NCBI GenBank assembly: GCA_965365345.1
Contig: CBDUBH010000054.1
Span: 1 to 23,334, forward strand
Length of the DNA stretch: 23,334 nucleotides
From: CBDUBH01 sp965365345
Lineage (GTDB): Bacteria; Bacteroidota; Ignavibacteria; Ignavibacteriales; SURF-24
Direction of reading: 5' to 3'
A program made the translations under genes and the position numbers. The notes under the pieces were generated by a model. The model was not told the origin of the DNA. It did not search any database and saw only the letters and a list, made by a program, of their open reading frames with translations. This document shows positions 14,282 through 21,336 of this stretch, in pieces. Positions within the stretch are counted from its first letter, which is position 1; the number at the start of each line of letters is the position of its first letter.

Positions 14282-14724
14282 AACAAAACAGGATTTTCTT
14301 TCAATAAAGATTTGAATTTTTTAACCAGTTCATCTTCCCTTTTTTCCATTATGATTTTGTCATTTTCATTCATATCATCATATCCGGTAAGATGAAGAAT
14401 TCCGTGAATTATCAAACGCAGCAATTCTTCTTCCAAACTACATTTATAATGAATTGAATTTTGTTTTGCAACATCCGGCGAAATAAAAATTTCCGCTTCC
14501 AGAATATTTTCATCACTTCCGTAATCAAAAGTTATGATATCTGTTTCATAATTATGCGAAAGAAATTCAACATTAATTTTTTTTATGGTTTCCAATGATA
14601 CAAAATTAATTGGCAAAGATTCAATTTGTAAGTTTAATTCTTTTTTCAATCCGCCAATGATTTTGTGAACACTTTTTTTATTGATCTGAATTTCTTCCGA
14701 ATTAACGCTTAAATTTTTTATCAA
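14278..14724 (-). CDS. ybeY: Endoribonuclease YbeY (16S rRNA maturation)
   Basis: A zinc-dependent single-strand RNase needed for 16S rRNA 3'-end processing and ribosome quality control. The UPF0054 signature is clear: HGILHLTGYDD at 107-117, with His107 and His111 as ligands. The third canonical ligand of Hx3Hx5H is Asp117 here instead of His, a change I recall in Bacteroidota YbeY, so activity is still likely. TDIITFDYG (61-69) is the other conserved block. The start is TTG 14724, with GGAG (14731-14734) six bases upstream and no better codon nearby. It is the first gene of the run ybeY-smg-topA-xerC-hpf-hprK. The 221 bases before it are very A/T-rich, with no coding potential and no clear promoter. 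Confidence 0.9.
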   Translation of the reverse strand: MIKNLSVNSEEIQINKKSVHKIIGGLKKELNLQIESLPINFVSLETIKKINVEFLSHNYETDIITFDYGSDENILEAEIFISPDVAKQNSIHYKCSLEEELLRLIIHGILHLTGYDDMNENDKIIMEKREDELVKKFKSLLKENPVLL

Positions 14725-14730
14725 TATTTT

Positions 14731-14734
14731 CTCC
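14731..14734 (-). promoter_or_regulatory. Ribosome binding site that fixes the TTG start of ybeY
   Basis: GGAG on the - strand with a 6-base spacer to TTG 14724. There is no ATG or GTG near the N-terminus, so this site supports a TTG start. Confidence 0.65.
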
Positions 14735-14945
14735 GGAGTTCATCTTATGAAATATTTGAAAGATGATTCTAAATTCTATTATCGAGTTTATTTTAATATC
14801 ATTAAATAGAAATAATCTTTTTAAAAACAAAAAATCAAATTTAATTCTTTTTTAAAAAGAAATAAAAATGATTTTTTGTAATTTTTTTTTGCGGGAATTT
14901 ATTATTGAATAATTTCAATTTTAATTCACGAATTGTTTTTTTTAA

Positions 14946-15542
14946 TCAATATTTAATTCCGCTTAAATTATTTTCCATTGATTTTAAAGATTCAATTGTT
15001 GAAAGTGTGTATTTATAATATCTTTCAGCCGATCTTTCAAATTCAAGCATTTCTTCTTCGGTAAGATCGCGAACAACTTTTCCGGGAACTCCTGCAACTA
15101 ATTTTCCTGATGGAACAACGAATTTTGGTTTTACAACTGTTCCGGCAGCAACAATTGATTTTTCTTCAACAACAGCGCCATCTAAAACAATTGCTCCGAT
15201 TCCGATCAAAGTTAAATCCTGAATTGTGCAGCCGTGAAGTTTTACCGCGTGACCGATCGTAACTTTGTTTCCGATATTAAGCGGAAATTTTCCGTTTGTA
15301 ACATGAAGCATTGAAAGATCCTGCACGTTTGTGTAATTCCCTATCTTTACATAATGAACATCACCGCGAATAATAGAATTATACCAAACGCTTGAATTTT
15401 CGCCGATCTCAACATCGCCGATAATTTTTGAACCCGGTGCAAGAAAAACCGATTCATGAAGTTTCGGATATAAATTTAAGTACGGAAATAATTTATCTTC
15501 TTTCGTTAATATTTTGGAAGTTTCCAATCTCCTTTTCTCCAT
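14946..15542 (-). CDS. Gamma-carbonic-anhydrase-like hexapeptide-repeat protein
   Basis: A left-handed beta-helix protein of the YrdA/PaaY/CaiE group. After a loop start, hexapeptide repeats run from about residue 35 to 155 (IGDVEIG, IIRGDVHYVKIG, IGNKVTIG, LIGIGAIV, IVAAGTVV). The three zinc histidines are present: His80, His98 and His103, with Arg59 and Asp61 (RGD) and the Gln74-Asp75 pair. The proton-shuttle loop of the methanogen enzyme Cam is missing, as in most bacterial members, so carbonic anhydrase activity is possible but not assured. A C-terminal helix follows. The start at ATG 15542 overlaps the DUF3108 gene by 37 bases and gives about 18 residues more than usual; a later start such as TTG 15527 is possible. 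It is the last gene of its operon. Confidence 0.85.
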   Translation of the reverse strand: MEKRRLETSKILTKEDKLFPYLNLYPKLHESVFLAPGSKIIGDVEIGENSSVWYNSIIRGDVHYVKIGNYTNVQDLSMLHVTNGKFPLNIGNKVTIGHAVKLHGCTIQDLTLIGIGAIVLDGAVVEEKSIVAAGTVVKPKFVVPSGKLVAGVPGKVVRDLTEEEMLEFERSAERYYKYTLSTIESLKSMENNLSGIKY

Positions 15543-16339
15543 TCTTTTAATTCTAATGTAACATTTCCAATTATCACTTTCATTTTGGCAATTACCGGAA
15601 CAGCGTGCGCATCATTTGTAAACCAGCCTTCAAAATTTCCGGTAAGCCCGAAAATGCTTACAAAATCAGTATAGCCATCCAATCTTACTGCGGCTATTTT
15701 ATAATTAACATTTTCCAATGAAATCGGTTCAACTTTATCGTAAAAATTTATCTTTGTATTTTCATATTTTTCAGTTATAAAGCATGGAACGTTAACAGTT
15801 TTTTTCTGCCCTGTGTTCAAGCGCGCGTAATAAAAAAGTGAAAGTCCATCCTGGTAAAATTTATTTTTTGTGTTTGTAGTTGAATCGGTCCACATTTGAA
15901 ACGGATTTAATTTTCCTTTTTTCACATGGATCAGATTTTTATCATAATTAAAATTATAATCGGTAAATTTTGTATAATCTTTTTCTTTTTCTGTTTGCCG
16001 GAATCTTACAGAATATTGATCTTTGTGAAAATCGCTTTCATAGATCTGATGCAGACTTACAAAAGGAATATCTTCATAAGAATCAATATAGGCACGGGTT
16101 TTATAAAGTGTATCACCGTTATTTGTGACTTTATTTAAAATTTGTAATTTAACTTCGCCCAATTTCATAAATGAATATTTTACAACATAAGTAATTTCTT
16201 CACCGGTAAACATTTCTTTTTCAATAAGTTTTTCATCATAATTTTTTATTTCCAATTTTTCCTTTTGAAGAAAAAATGCTGCAAAAATAAAAAGAATAAA
16301 AATTACCGGTATGTAAAGAAAATATTTTTTCAAATTCAT
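15506..16339 (-). CDS. DUF3108 domain protein, envelope-located
   Basis: A 277-residue protein with an N-terminal hydrophobic segment (about 6-25) that acts as signal peptide or anchor; I see no clear cleavage site. The rest is a beta-rich DUF3108 domain. It opens with GEEITYVVKYSFMKLGEVKL, has tyrosine- and aspartate-rich strands, and ends with GWFTNDAHAVPVIAKMKVIIGNVTLEL, the family's typical closing region. DUF3108 proteins are periplasmic or outer-membrane-associated in Gram-negatives and have no proven function. Its ATG overlaps the stop of the S41 protease gene by 4 bases (ATGA), so the two are translated together. A link with the protease, as substrate or helper, is only inference. Confidence 0.8.
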   Translation of the reverse strand: MNLKKYFLYIPVIFILFIFAAFFLQKEKLEIKNYDEKLIEKEMFTGEEITYVVKYSFMKLGEVKLQILNKVTNNGDTLYKTRAYIDSYEDIPFVSLHQIYESDFHKDQYSVRFRQTEKEKDYTKFTDYNFNYDKNLIHVKKGKLNPFQMWTDSTTNTKNKFYQDGLSLFYYARLNTGQKKTVNVPCFITEKYENTKINFYDKVEPISLENVNYKIAAVRLDGYTDFVSIFGLTGNFEGWFTNDAHAVPVIAKMKVIIGNVTLELKEWRKGDWKLPKY

Positions 16340-17925
16340 TTTATTTTTATTTCGTTTGAATTTGGGATCAATTTTAAAGCTTCGGAAAATTGATTATCAA
16401 CTTGAGTGATCACATAATACCAGCCTTCGTTTTTCCACATATCGCGAGCAATGTAAGCTTTGATCAAAGTGCGAATATATTCTTTATCGATTTCATATTC
16501 CTGCTTATTAAACTCAACATTTTTTGAATTAGCATATTTTAAAAAATTATTTAAATCTTTATCAGAAATTCTGAAATTTTTCACAAAAGATTGAAACTCG
16601 CTGGAATATTTATTTCTGATTTCATTCCCGTTTTTATCCATAAAATTCAGTGCAAAAGTATAAAATAGATTTGCTCTTCTTAAACTTGCTGTATAAGGTT
16701 GAACTTTTTCAGATTTTACAATATGATCAGGCGTAATTCCGCCGCCGCCGTAAACAGTCCTTCCGTTTTTTGTTTTATATTTTTGATTTTTATCAGGTGT
16801 AAATTCAACTTCGGTTGAATCAGTTTCACTGTGAATTCCGTTATAATAAGATTCTTTATCACTGTAAGGACGTTGAATTAATCTTCCGGAAGGAGTATAA
16901 TATTTTGAAATTGTAATTCTAACAGCGGAATTATCGGGCAGCATAAATTGACGTTGAACCAAGCCTTTACCGAAAGTTGTTTCGCCGATTATAATTCCGC
17001 GATCGTGATCCTGAACGGCTCCTGCAATAATTTCACTTGCAGATGCACTACCGGAATTAACTAAAATTGCAAGCGGCATTTTTTCATAATTATATTCTTT
17101 TGAAGCAAAATATTCTTCGTTAAAATCGCTTCTTCTTCCTTTTGTAGAAACAATTAATTTATCCCCGCTAATAAACATATCAGCAATTTGAAAAGCCTGA
17201 TTCAAATATCCGCCGGGATTATTTCGAAGATCAAGAATTAATTTTTTCATTCCTTTTTTTGAAAGATCATTTAATGCATCTTTAACTTCTTCAGTTGTTG
17301 TTTCGGAAAATCTTGATATGCTCAAATATCCGGTTTCATTATTTACCATAAAATGCGAATCAACAGAATAGATCGGTATTTTATCACGTGTAATTGTAAA
17401 ATCCAAATTATTTTTGTAACCTGGTCTGTGAACAGTCAAATCAACTTTGGTTCCGGCTTCACCTCGAAGAGTTTTAATAACTTTTTCGTTTGTAACTCCG
17501 GTAAAATTTTTGCCGTCAATTTTTACGATTCTATCTCCGGCGTAAATTCCAAGCGCTTCACTTGGACCGCCTGTAATCGGACTTACTACAACCACCGTAT
17601 CATTGATAATTTGAAATTCTATTCCGATACCTTCAAAATCACCGCGAAATTGTTCTTCAACGGATTGCATTTGTTCGGCATCAATGTAAGTTGTATGCGG
17701 ATCCAAAGAATCAAGCATACCGCTAATTGCGGCTTCTATCAATTTTTTATTATCAACTTTATCAACATAAAATTTGTCAGTGAATGATAACACTTCGGAA
17801 AACTTACCAAGTTCTTGATCGAGGTTTTCACTACCGAAAAATTTATTTATGTTTATGCCGATAAAAATTCCGGTCATCAAAATAAAAAAAATAATTATGT
17901 AATATTTGATTTTAAAATCGGGCAT
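16336..17925 (-). CDS. S41 family C-terminal processing peptidase (CtpA/Prc type)
   Basis: A serine protease that trims or degrades envelope proteins from their C-termini. An N-terminal membrane segment (about 8-26) anchors it with the bulk in the periplasm. A helical region and a PDZ domain (about 100-180) follow, then the S41 core. The catalytic set is Ser295 in NSGSASASEI, Lys320 in GETTFGKG and Gln324. LDLRNNPGGYL (231-241) is the conserved core strand, and GGGGITPDH follows near 393-401. The last 120 residues form a helical extension common in Bacteroidota and Chlorobi CtpA proteins. The ATG has an AGAGG ribosome site. It lies between the glycosyltransferase gene (40-base gap) and the DUF3108 gene (4-base overlap). 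Confidence 0.93.
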   Translation of the reverse strand: MPDFKIKYYIIIFFILMTGIFIGININKFFGSENLDQELGKFSEVLSFTDKFYVDKVDNKKLIEAAISGMLDSLDPHTTYIDAEQMQSVEEQFRGDFEGIGIEFQIINDTVVVVSPITGGPSEALGIYAGDRIVKIDGKNFTGVTNEKVIKTLRGEAGTKVDLTVHRPGYKNNLDFTITRDKIPIYSVDSHFMVNNETGYLSISRFSETTTEEVKDALNDLSKKGMKKLILDLRNNPGGYLNQAFQIADMFISGDKLIVSTKGRRSDFNEEYFASKEYNYEKMPLAILVNSGSASASEIIAGAVQDHDRGIIIGETTFGKGLVQRQFMLPDNSAVRITISKYYTPSGRLIQRPYSDKESYYNGIHSETDSTEVEFTPDKNQKYKTKNGRTVYGGGGITPDHIVKSEKVQPYTASLRRANLFYTFALNFMDKNGNEIRNKYSSEFQSFVKNFRISDKDLNNFLKYANSKNVEFNKQEYEIDKEYIRTLIKAYIARDMWKNEGWYYVITQVDNQFSEALKLIPNSNEIKIK

Positions 17926-17965
17926 AGAACCTCTAAAAATTTCTGTTTATTATTTAATTGAGAAA

Positions 17966-18694
17966 TCATCGAATTTGTTCCCAATTTGAATTTAGCGATC
18001 TTTTTTTTAAGATCACAAAAAACGCATTCAGGAACCATAATTTCAAAATATTCAAATAACCCGTATGTCTGTATCTTCTGGGAGATTCATAAATACAAAC
18101 TTCATTTGAGAAAAATATTTTACCGGTTCTGCGGACGCGTTTAAAAAGATCAAAATCTTCTCCCGCTGCCAATTTCGGATTATATCCGTTTAATTTTTCG
18201 AAAACATTTTTTAAAACGATTTGGCACTCGCCTCTTCCCATTCCAACGCCTATTATATTCAAAATGTGAAAATATTTATTAAGAATAAAATGAAAGATGC
18301 GGTCTTTTGAATTTTCTTCTTCGGGAAAAATCTCAACTCTGCAAGTACCGGCAACAAAACTGCTATTGGAAAAATTTCTTTCGAGCAATTCAAAAAATTT
18401 CTGTGTATCTGAAATTTTTATATCTGCCCCGAGGAAAACTAATATTTCGCCTTCTGCAATTTTTGCACCGAGATTTCTGCCTTCGGAGATTGTTTGTTTT
18501 CTTTTTTCGGTGTGGCAAATTATTTTATCGGCATTTTGCATAGCGATCTCAACCGTTGAATCGCTGCTTCCCCCATCGGAAATAATTATTTCGACATCAA
18601 AGTTCTTTTGAATTCCGGCATTTTTTAATTGCGCAATTAATTGAGGAAGTAATTTTTCTTCGTTAAGTGTAGGAATAATAATGCTGTATTTCAA
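17966..18694 (-). CDS. Family 2 glycosyltransferase
   Basis: A GT-A-fold transferase. The N-terminus SIIIPTLNEE is the classic GT2 opening. IIISDGGSSDST (about 36-47) binds the nucleotide, FLGAD (about 93-97) is the DxD-equivalent, and GEDFDLFKRVRRTG (about 182-195) contains the acceptor-site ED motif. A hydrophobic stretch near residues 216-229 may touch the membrane. At 242 residues it has a catalytic domain only. It resembles the small polyprenyl- or rhamnosyl-transferase-like enzymes, but the sugar and the acceptor cannot be read from the sequence. The start is TTG 18694, with GGGG (18700-18703) five bases upstream. It begins 9 bases after the DUF2279 gene stop, so it is in the same operon. 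Confidence 0.88.
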   Translation of the reverse strand: MKYSIIIPTLNEEKLLPQLIAQLKNAGIQKNFDVEIIISDGGSSDSTVEIAMQNADKIICHTEKRKQTISEGRNLGAKIAEGEILVFLGADIKISDTQKFFELLERNFSNSSFVAGTCRVEIFPEEENSKDRIFHFILNKYFHILNIIGVGMGRGECQIVLKNVFEKLNGYNPKLAAGEDFDLFKRVRRTGKIFFSNEVCIYESPRRYRHTGYLNILKLWFLNAFFVILKKRSLNSNWEQIR

Positions 18695-18699
18695 AATTT

Positions 18700-18703
18700 C
18701 CCC
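18700..18703 (-). promoter_or_regulatory. Ribosome binding site that fixes the TTG start of the glycosyltransferase
   Basis: AAGGGG on the - strand lies right at the stop of the upstream gene and 5 bases before TTG 18694. That TTG sits three codons before the conserved SIIIPTLNE opening, so no other start fits. Confidence 0.65.
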
Positions 18704-19690
18704 TTAAAAACAGAATACGAAAAATGCAGCATCAGGAGTTATCCGAATTCCCGGCATAGGAAAATGAATATAATTTAATGTGTTTTTGATGAAGTTACCG
18801 AATTTTCCGTGTATAGGTAAAGCTTCAGCATCAAGATCCAAAGCAATATAATATTCATCATAAACGGTTTTTCCTTTTTCTTTAAATCCTTTAATTCCCA
18901 TTCCGGCTGCAATATTTAAAAATGAAGGCCAAATTTCAGATGCTTTTCCCGGCAGCAATTCTTTCATTCTTAAACTTAGCCAATATTTTTGTCCACTATA
19001 ATCATCAATAATAATTCTTGTGCCGGTTTTATCTTCGAGAAAACCTTTGCTTGGGAAATAACTCCATTTAAACTGAAAATTTTTCAAGAAAGGATAATAA
19101 TATTGAGCTGCAAAATAAGTTGCGCCCAAAAGATCAAAAGCAGCATCACCGGGAGAAAAACCATAACTTTTATGATATCCATCTTCAATTTCAAAATAAA
19201 TTTCCATGGCAAGCCCTAAAAGTGCACCGAATAAAACACTTTGTTCAGCATTTAAATTTGCAGCTTCAAAACTTGAAGCAAATGCGTGGGATAAAAGATG
19301 GGTACCGTAAAAATGTCCGACTTTATCCACCCACTTTGCATATTTCCAATCATTTACAATTTGAAACGGACCGCGGTCATCTGCCCAAAAAGATTGTCTT
19401 TGATATTGATAAACATAATATCCTCCGCCTAAGGTAACGGCTGCAATTCCGGAAATAACATAATAATTTTTCTTTTGGAAAAAAGGATTTATATCTTCAA
19501 TTGAATATTGTTGTTGAATAAATTTATTGCTGCGTAAATTATACATCAGATATTCAATTGAATTAAGGTAATCTTTATTATTTGTATATACAGGATTTAT
19601 CTCATTTGTAATTGAATTAAATTTCGATTGTGCAATAACAAATGTGCTAAATAATTGAAGCAAAATTATATATTTTAATAGACTTATCAT
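18704..19690 (-). CDS. DUF2279 (YfiM-like) envelope protein
   Basis: A 328-residue exported protein. A signal peptide covers about residues 1-20 with a likely cut after VIA, before QSKF; there is no lipobox. After a loop, a hydrophobic glycine-rich stretch (about 52-72) precedes the DUF2279 core: DRGPFQIVNDWKYAKWVDKVGHFYGTHLLSHAF, then a second amphipathic segment with a MEIYFEIEDGYHKSYGFSPGDAAFDLLGA motif. The core's paired Asp, His and Glu residues recall membrane-embedded enzymes, but none is characterised. The final residues end in FFVFCF; a C-terminal Phe is typical of outer-membrane beta-barrels, so an outer-membrane site is plausible. It is the first gene of the envelope operon, after the lysS terminator. 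The function is unknown. Confidence 0.75.
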   Translation of the reverse strand: MISLLKYIILLQLFSTFVIAQSKFNSITNEINPVYTNNKDYLNSIEYLMYNLRSNKFIQQQYSIEDINPFFQKKNYYVISGIAAVTLGGGYYVYQYQRQSFWADDRGPFQIVNDWKYAKWVDKVGHFYGTHLLSHAFASSFEAANLNAEQSVLFGALLGLAMEIYFEIEDGYHKSYGFSPGDAAFDLLGATYFAAQYYYPFLKNFQFKWSYFPSKGFLEDKTGTRIIIDDYSGQKYWLSLRMKELLPGKASEIWPSFLNIAAGMGIKGFKEKGKTVYDEYYIALDLDAEALPIHGKFGNFIKNTLNYIHFPMPGIRITPDAAFFVFCF

Positions 19691-19727
19691 TAACCTGGTA
19701 TTTAAAATCTTAGATAAAAACTAAATT

Positions 19728-19757
19728 TAAGCCGTCCGAAAAGTAATAGACGGCTTA
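19728..19757 (-). terminator. Hairpin terminator downstream of lysS
   Basis: A perfect 9-bp stem pairs 19728-19736 with 19749-19757 around a 12-base loop, 19 bases beyond the lysS stop. On the - strand it is followed by an A/T-rich stretch with broken T runs, so termination may be incomplete and allow some read-through into the DUF2279 gene. Confidence 0.65.
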
Positions 19758-19775
19758 TTGGACTCATTGAATTTT

Positions 19776-21278
19776 TTATTTTTCAGGTTTCATTTGAGGG
19801 AATAAAATTACATCTCGAATTGACGGCTGATTTGTGAGCAACATTACCAATCTATCAATTCCAATTCCCAATCCAGCCGTTGGCGGCATTCCGTATTCTA
19901 AAGCACGAATAAAATCTTCATCAATTTGATGCGCTTCTTCATCGCCTTCTTCACGCATTTTCACTTGATCTTCAAATCTTTCTTTTTGATCAATCGGATC
20001 ATTCAATTCACTGAAAGCGTTACAAATTTCCCTGCCTAAAACAAAACCTTCAAACCTTTCAACAAGACCTTCTTTTGTGCGGTGTTTTTTTGCAAGCGGC
20101 GACATTTCAACCGGATAATCAGTTAAAAAGGTCGGCTGAATTAAAGTCGATTGTACAGTAACTTCAAAAAGAAGATCAATCAATTTACCTTTACTTTCAC
20201 CACCTTTAATTTCAGCTCCGTGTTTGCGAGCTTCTTTCTTTAATTCATCATAACTTGCAGAAAGTACATCCATCCCGGTTTTTTCTTTTATAGAATCGAT
20301 CATCGAAACCCTTTGCCACGGCGGATTAAAATTTATTTTTGTTCCTTCAATATCAAATTCTGCTGTTCCAAAAACATTAATACAAATATGATGAACCATT
20401 TTTTCAACAAATCCCATCATCCATTCATAATCTTTATAGGCAACGTACAATTCCATCATTGTAAATTCAGGATTATGAGTTTTATCCATACCTTCATTTC
20501 TGAAATCTTTTGATATTTCGTAAACGCCATCAAATCCGCCAACGATCAATCTTTTAAGATAAAGTTCATCGGCAATTCTTAAATAAAACGGAATGTTTAA
20601 TGCATTATGATGTGTTATAAAAGGTTTTGCGGCTGCTCCGCCATATAAAGATTGAAGCACTGGAGTTTCAACTTCCAAATATCCGTGATTATCAAGAAAA
20701 CTGCGCATTGCGGTAATTATTCTGCTGCGTTTTAAAAATACATCTTTTACTTCCGGATTTACAATAAGATCAACATATCTTTGTCGGTAGCGTAATTCCT
20801 TATCAGCAAATTGATCGTAAACAACTTTATTTCCTTGTTCATCAACCGCTTCTTTTGCTATCGGGATCGGACGAATGGATTTTGAAAGTAAAGTTAAAGA
20901 ACGCGCATGCACTGAGGTTTCACCGGTCTTTGTTTTAAAAACATATCCTTCAGCGCCAATTATATCGCCAATATCCATAAGTTTGAAAGCATCGTACATT
21001 TCACCGATATCATCTTTTTTCAAATAAATTTGAATTTTCCCTTGTTTATCCTGAATATGCACGAATGATGCTTTTCCCATTCTGCGCATTGCCATAATTC
21101 TTCCGGCTACTTTTACATTTTTTTCTTCACCTTCAGTAAAATTATCTTTTATATCTTTTGAATATGAATCAACATCAAAATTATAAGCAAAAGGTTCGAT
21201 ATTTTTTTTCTGAAGTTCTTCTAATTCTTCGTATCTTCTTTTGATCAAAACATTAATATCTTCTGAATGCTGTTCCAA
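19776..21278 (-). CDS. lysS: Lysyl-tRNA synthetase, class II
   Basis: Charges tRNA-Lys. The N-terminal OB-fold anticodon-binding domain covers about 55-140 (VKVAGRIMAMRRMGKASFVHIQD). The class II catalytic domain has motif 1 around VFLKRSRIITAMRSFLDNHGYLEVETP (180-206), motif 2 KDFRNEGMDKTHNPEFTMMELY (257-278) and motif 3 GLGIGIDRLVMLL (469-481, Arg476). At 500 residues it is the usual bacterial size. The start is TTG 21278 with a full GGAGG ribosome site (21283-21287) 4 bases upstream. It gives a normal N-terminus, and I see no ATG nearby. It lies 58 bases after dacB and is followed by a hairpin terminator. Confidence 0.97.
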   Translation of the reverse strand: MEQHSEDINVLIKRRYEELEELQKKNIEPFAYNFDVDSYSKDIKDNFTEGEEKNVKVAGRIMAMRRMGKASFVHIQDKQGKIQIYLKKDDIGEMYDAFKLMDIGDIIGAEGYVFKTKTGETSVHARSLTLLSKSIRPIPIAKEAVDEQGNKVVYDQFADKELRYRQRYVDLIVNPEVKDVFLKRSRIITAMRSFLDNHGYLEVETPVLQSLYGGAAAKPFITHHNALNIPFYLRIADELYLKRLIVGGFDGVYEISKDFRNEGMDKTHNPEFTMMELYVAYKDYEWMMGFVEKMVHHICINVFGTAEFDIEGTKINFNPPWQRVSMIDSIKEKTGMDVLSASYDELKKEARKHGAEIKGGESKGKLIDLLFEVTVQSTLIQPTFLTDYPVEMSPLAKKHRTKEGLVERFEGFVLGREICNAFSELNDPIDQKERFEDQVKMREEGDEEAHQIDEDFIRALEYGMPPTAGLGIGIDRLVMLLTNQPSIRDVILFPQMKPEK

Positions 21279-21282
21279 CTTT

Positions 21283-21287
21283 CCTCC
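21283..21287 (-). promoter_or_regulatory. Strong ribosome binding site that fixes the TTG start of lysS
   Basis: GGAGG on the - strand, 4 bases before TTG 21278. It is among the strongest ribosome sites in the window and supports the non-ATG start. Confidence 0.7.
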
Positions 21288-21336
21288 AAAATTTATTTTC
21301 TTTTTTCATATCTATTTTCAAATTCTATTTTATATT

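Noticed and set aside
14725..14945. A small RNA or promoter in the longest gap
   Set aside because: It is almost pure A/T with oligo-T and oligo-A runs and imperfect palindromes. A TTGATT with a poor -10 at 18 bases is no better than expected by chance.
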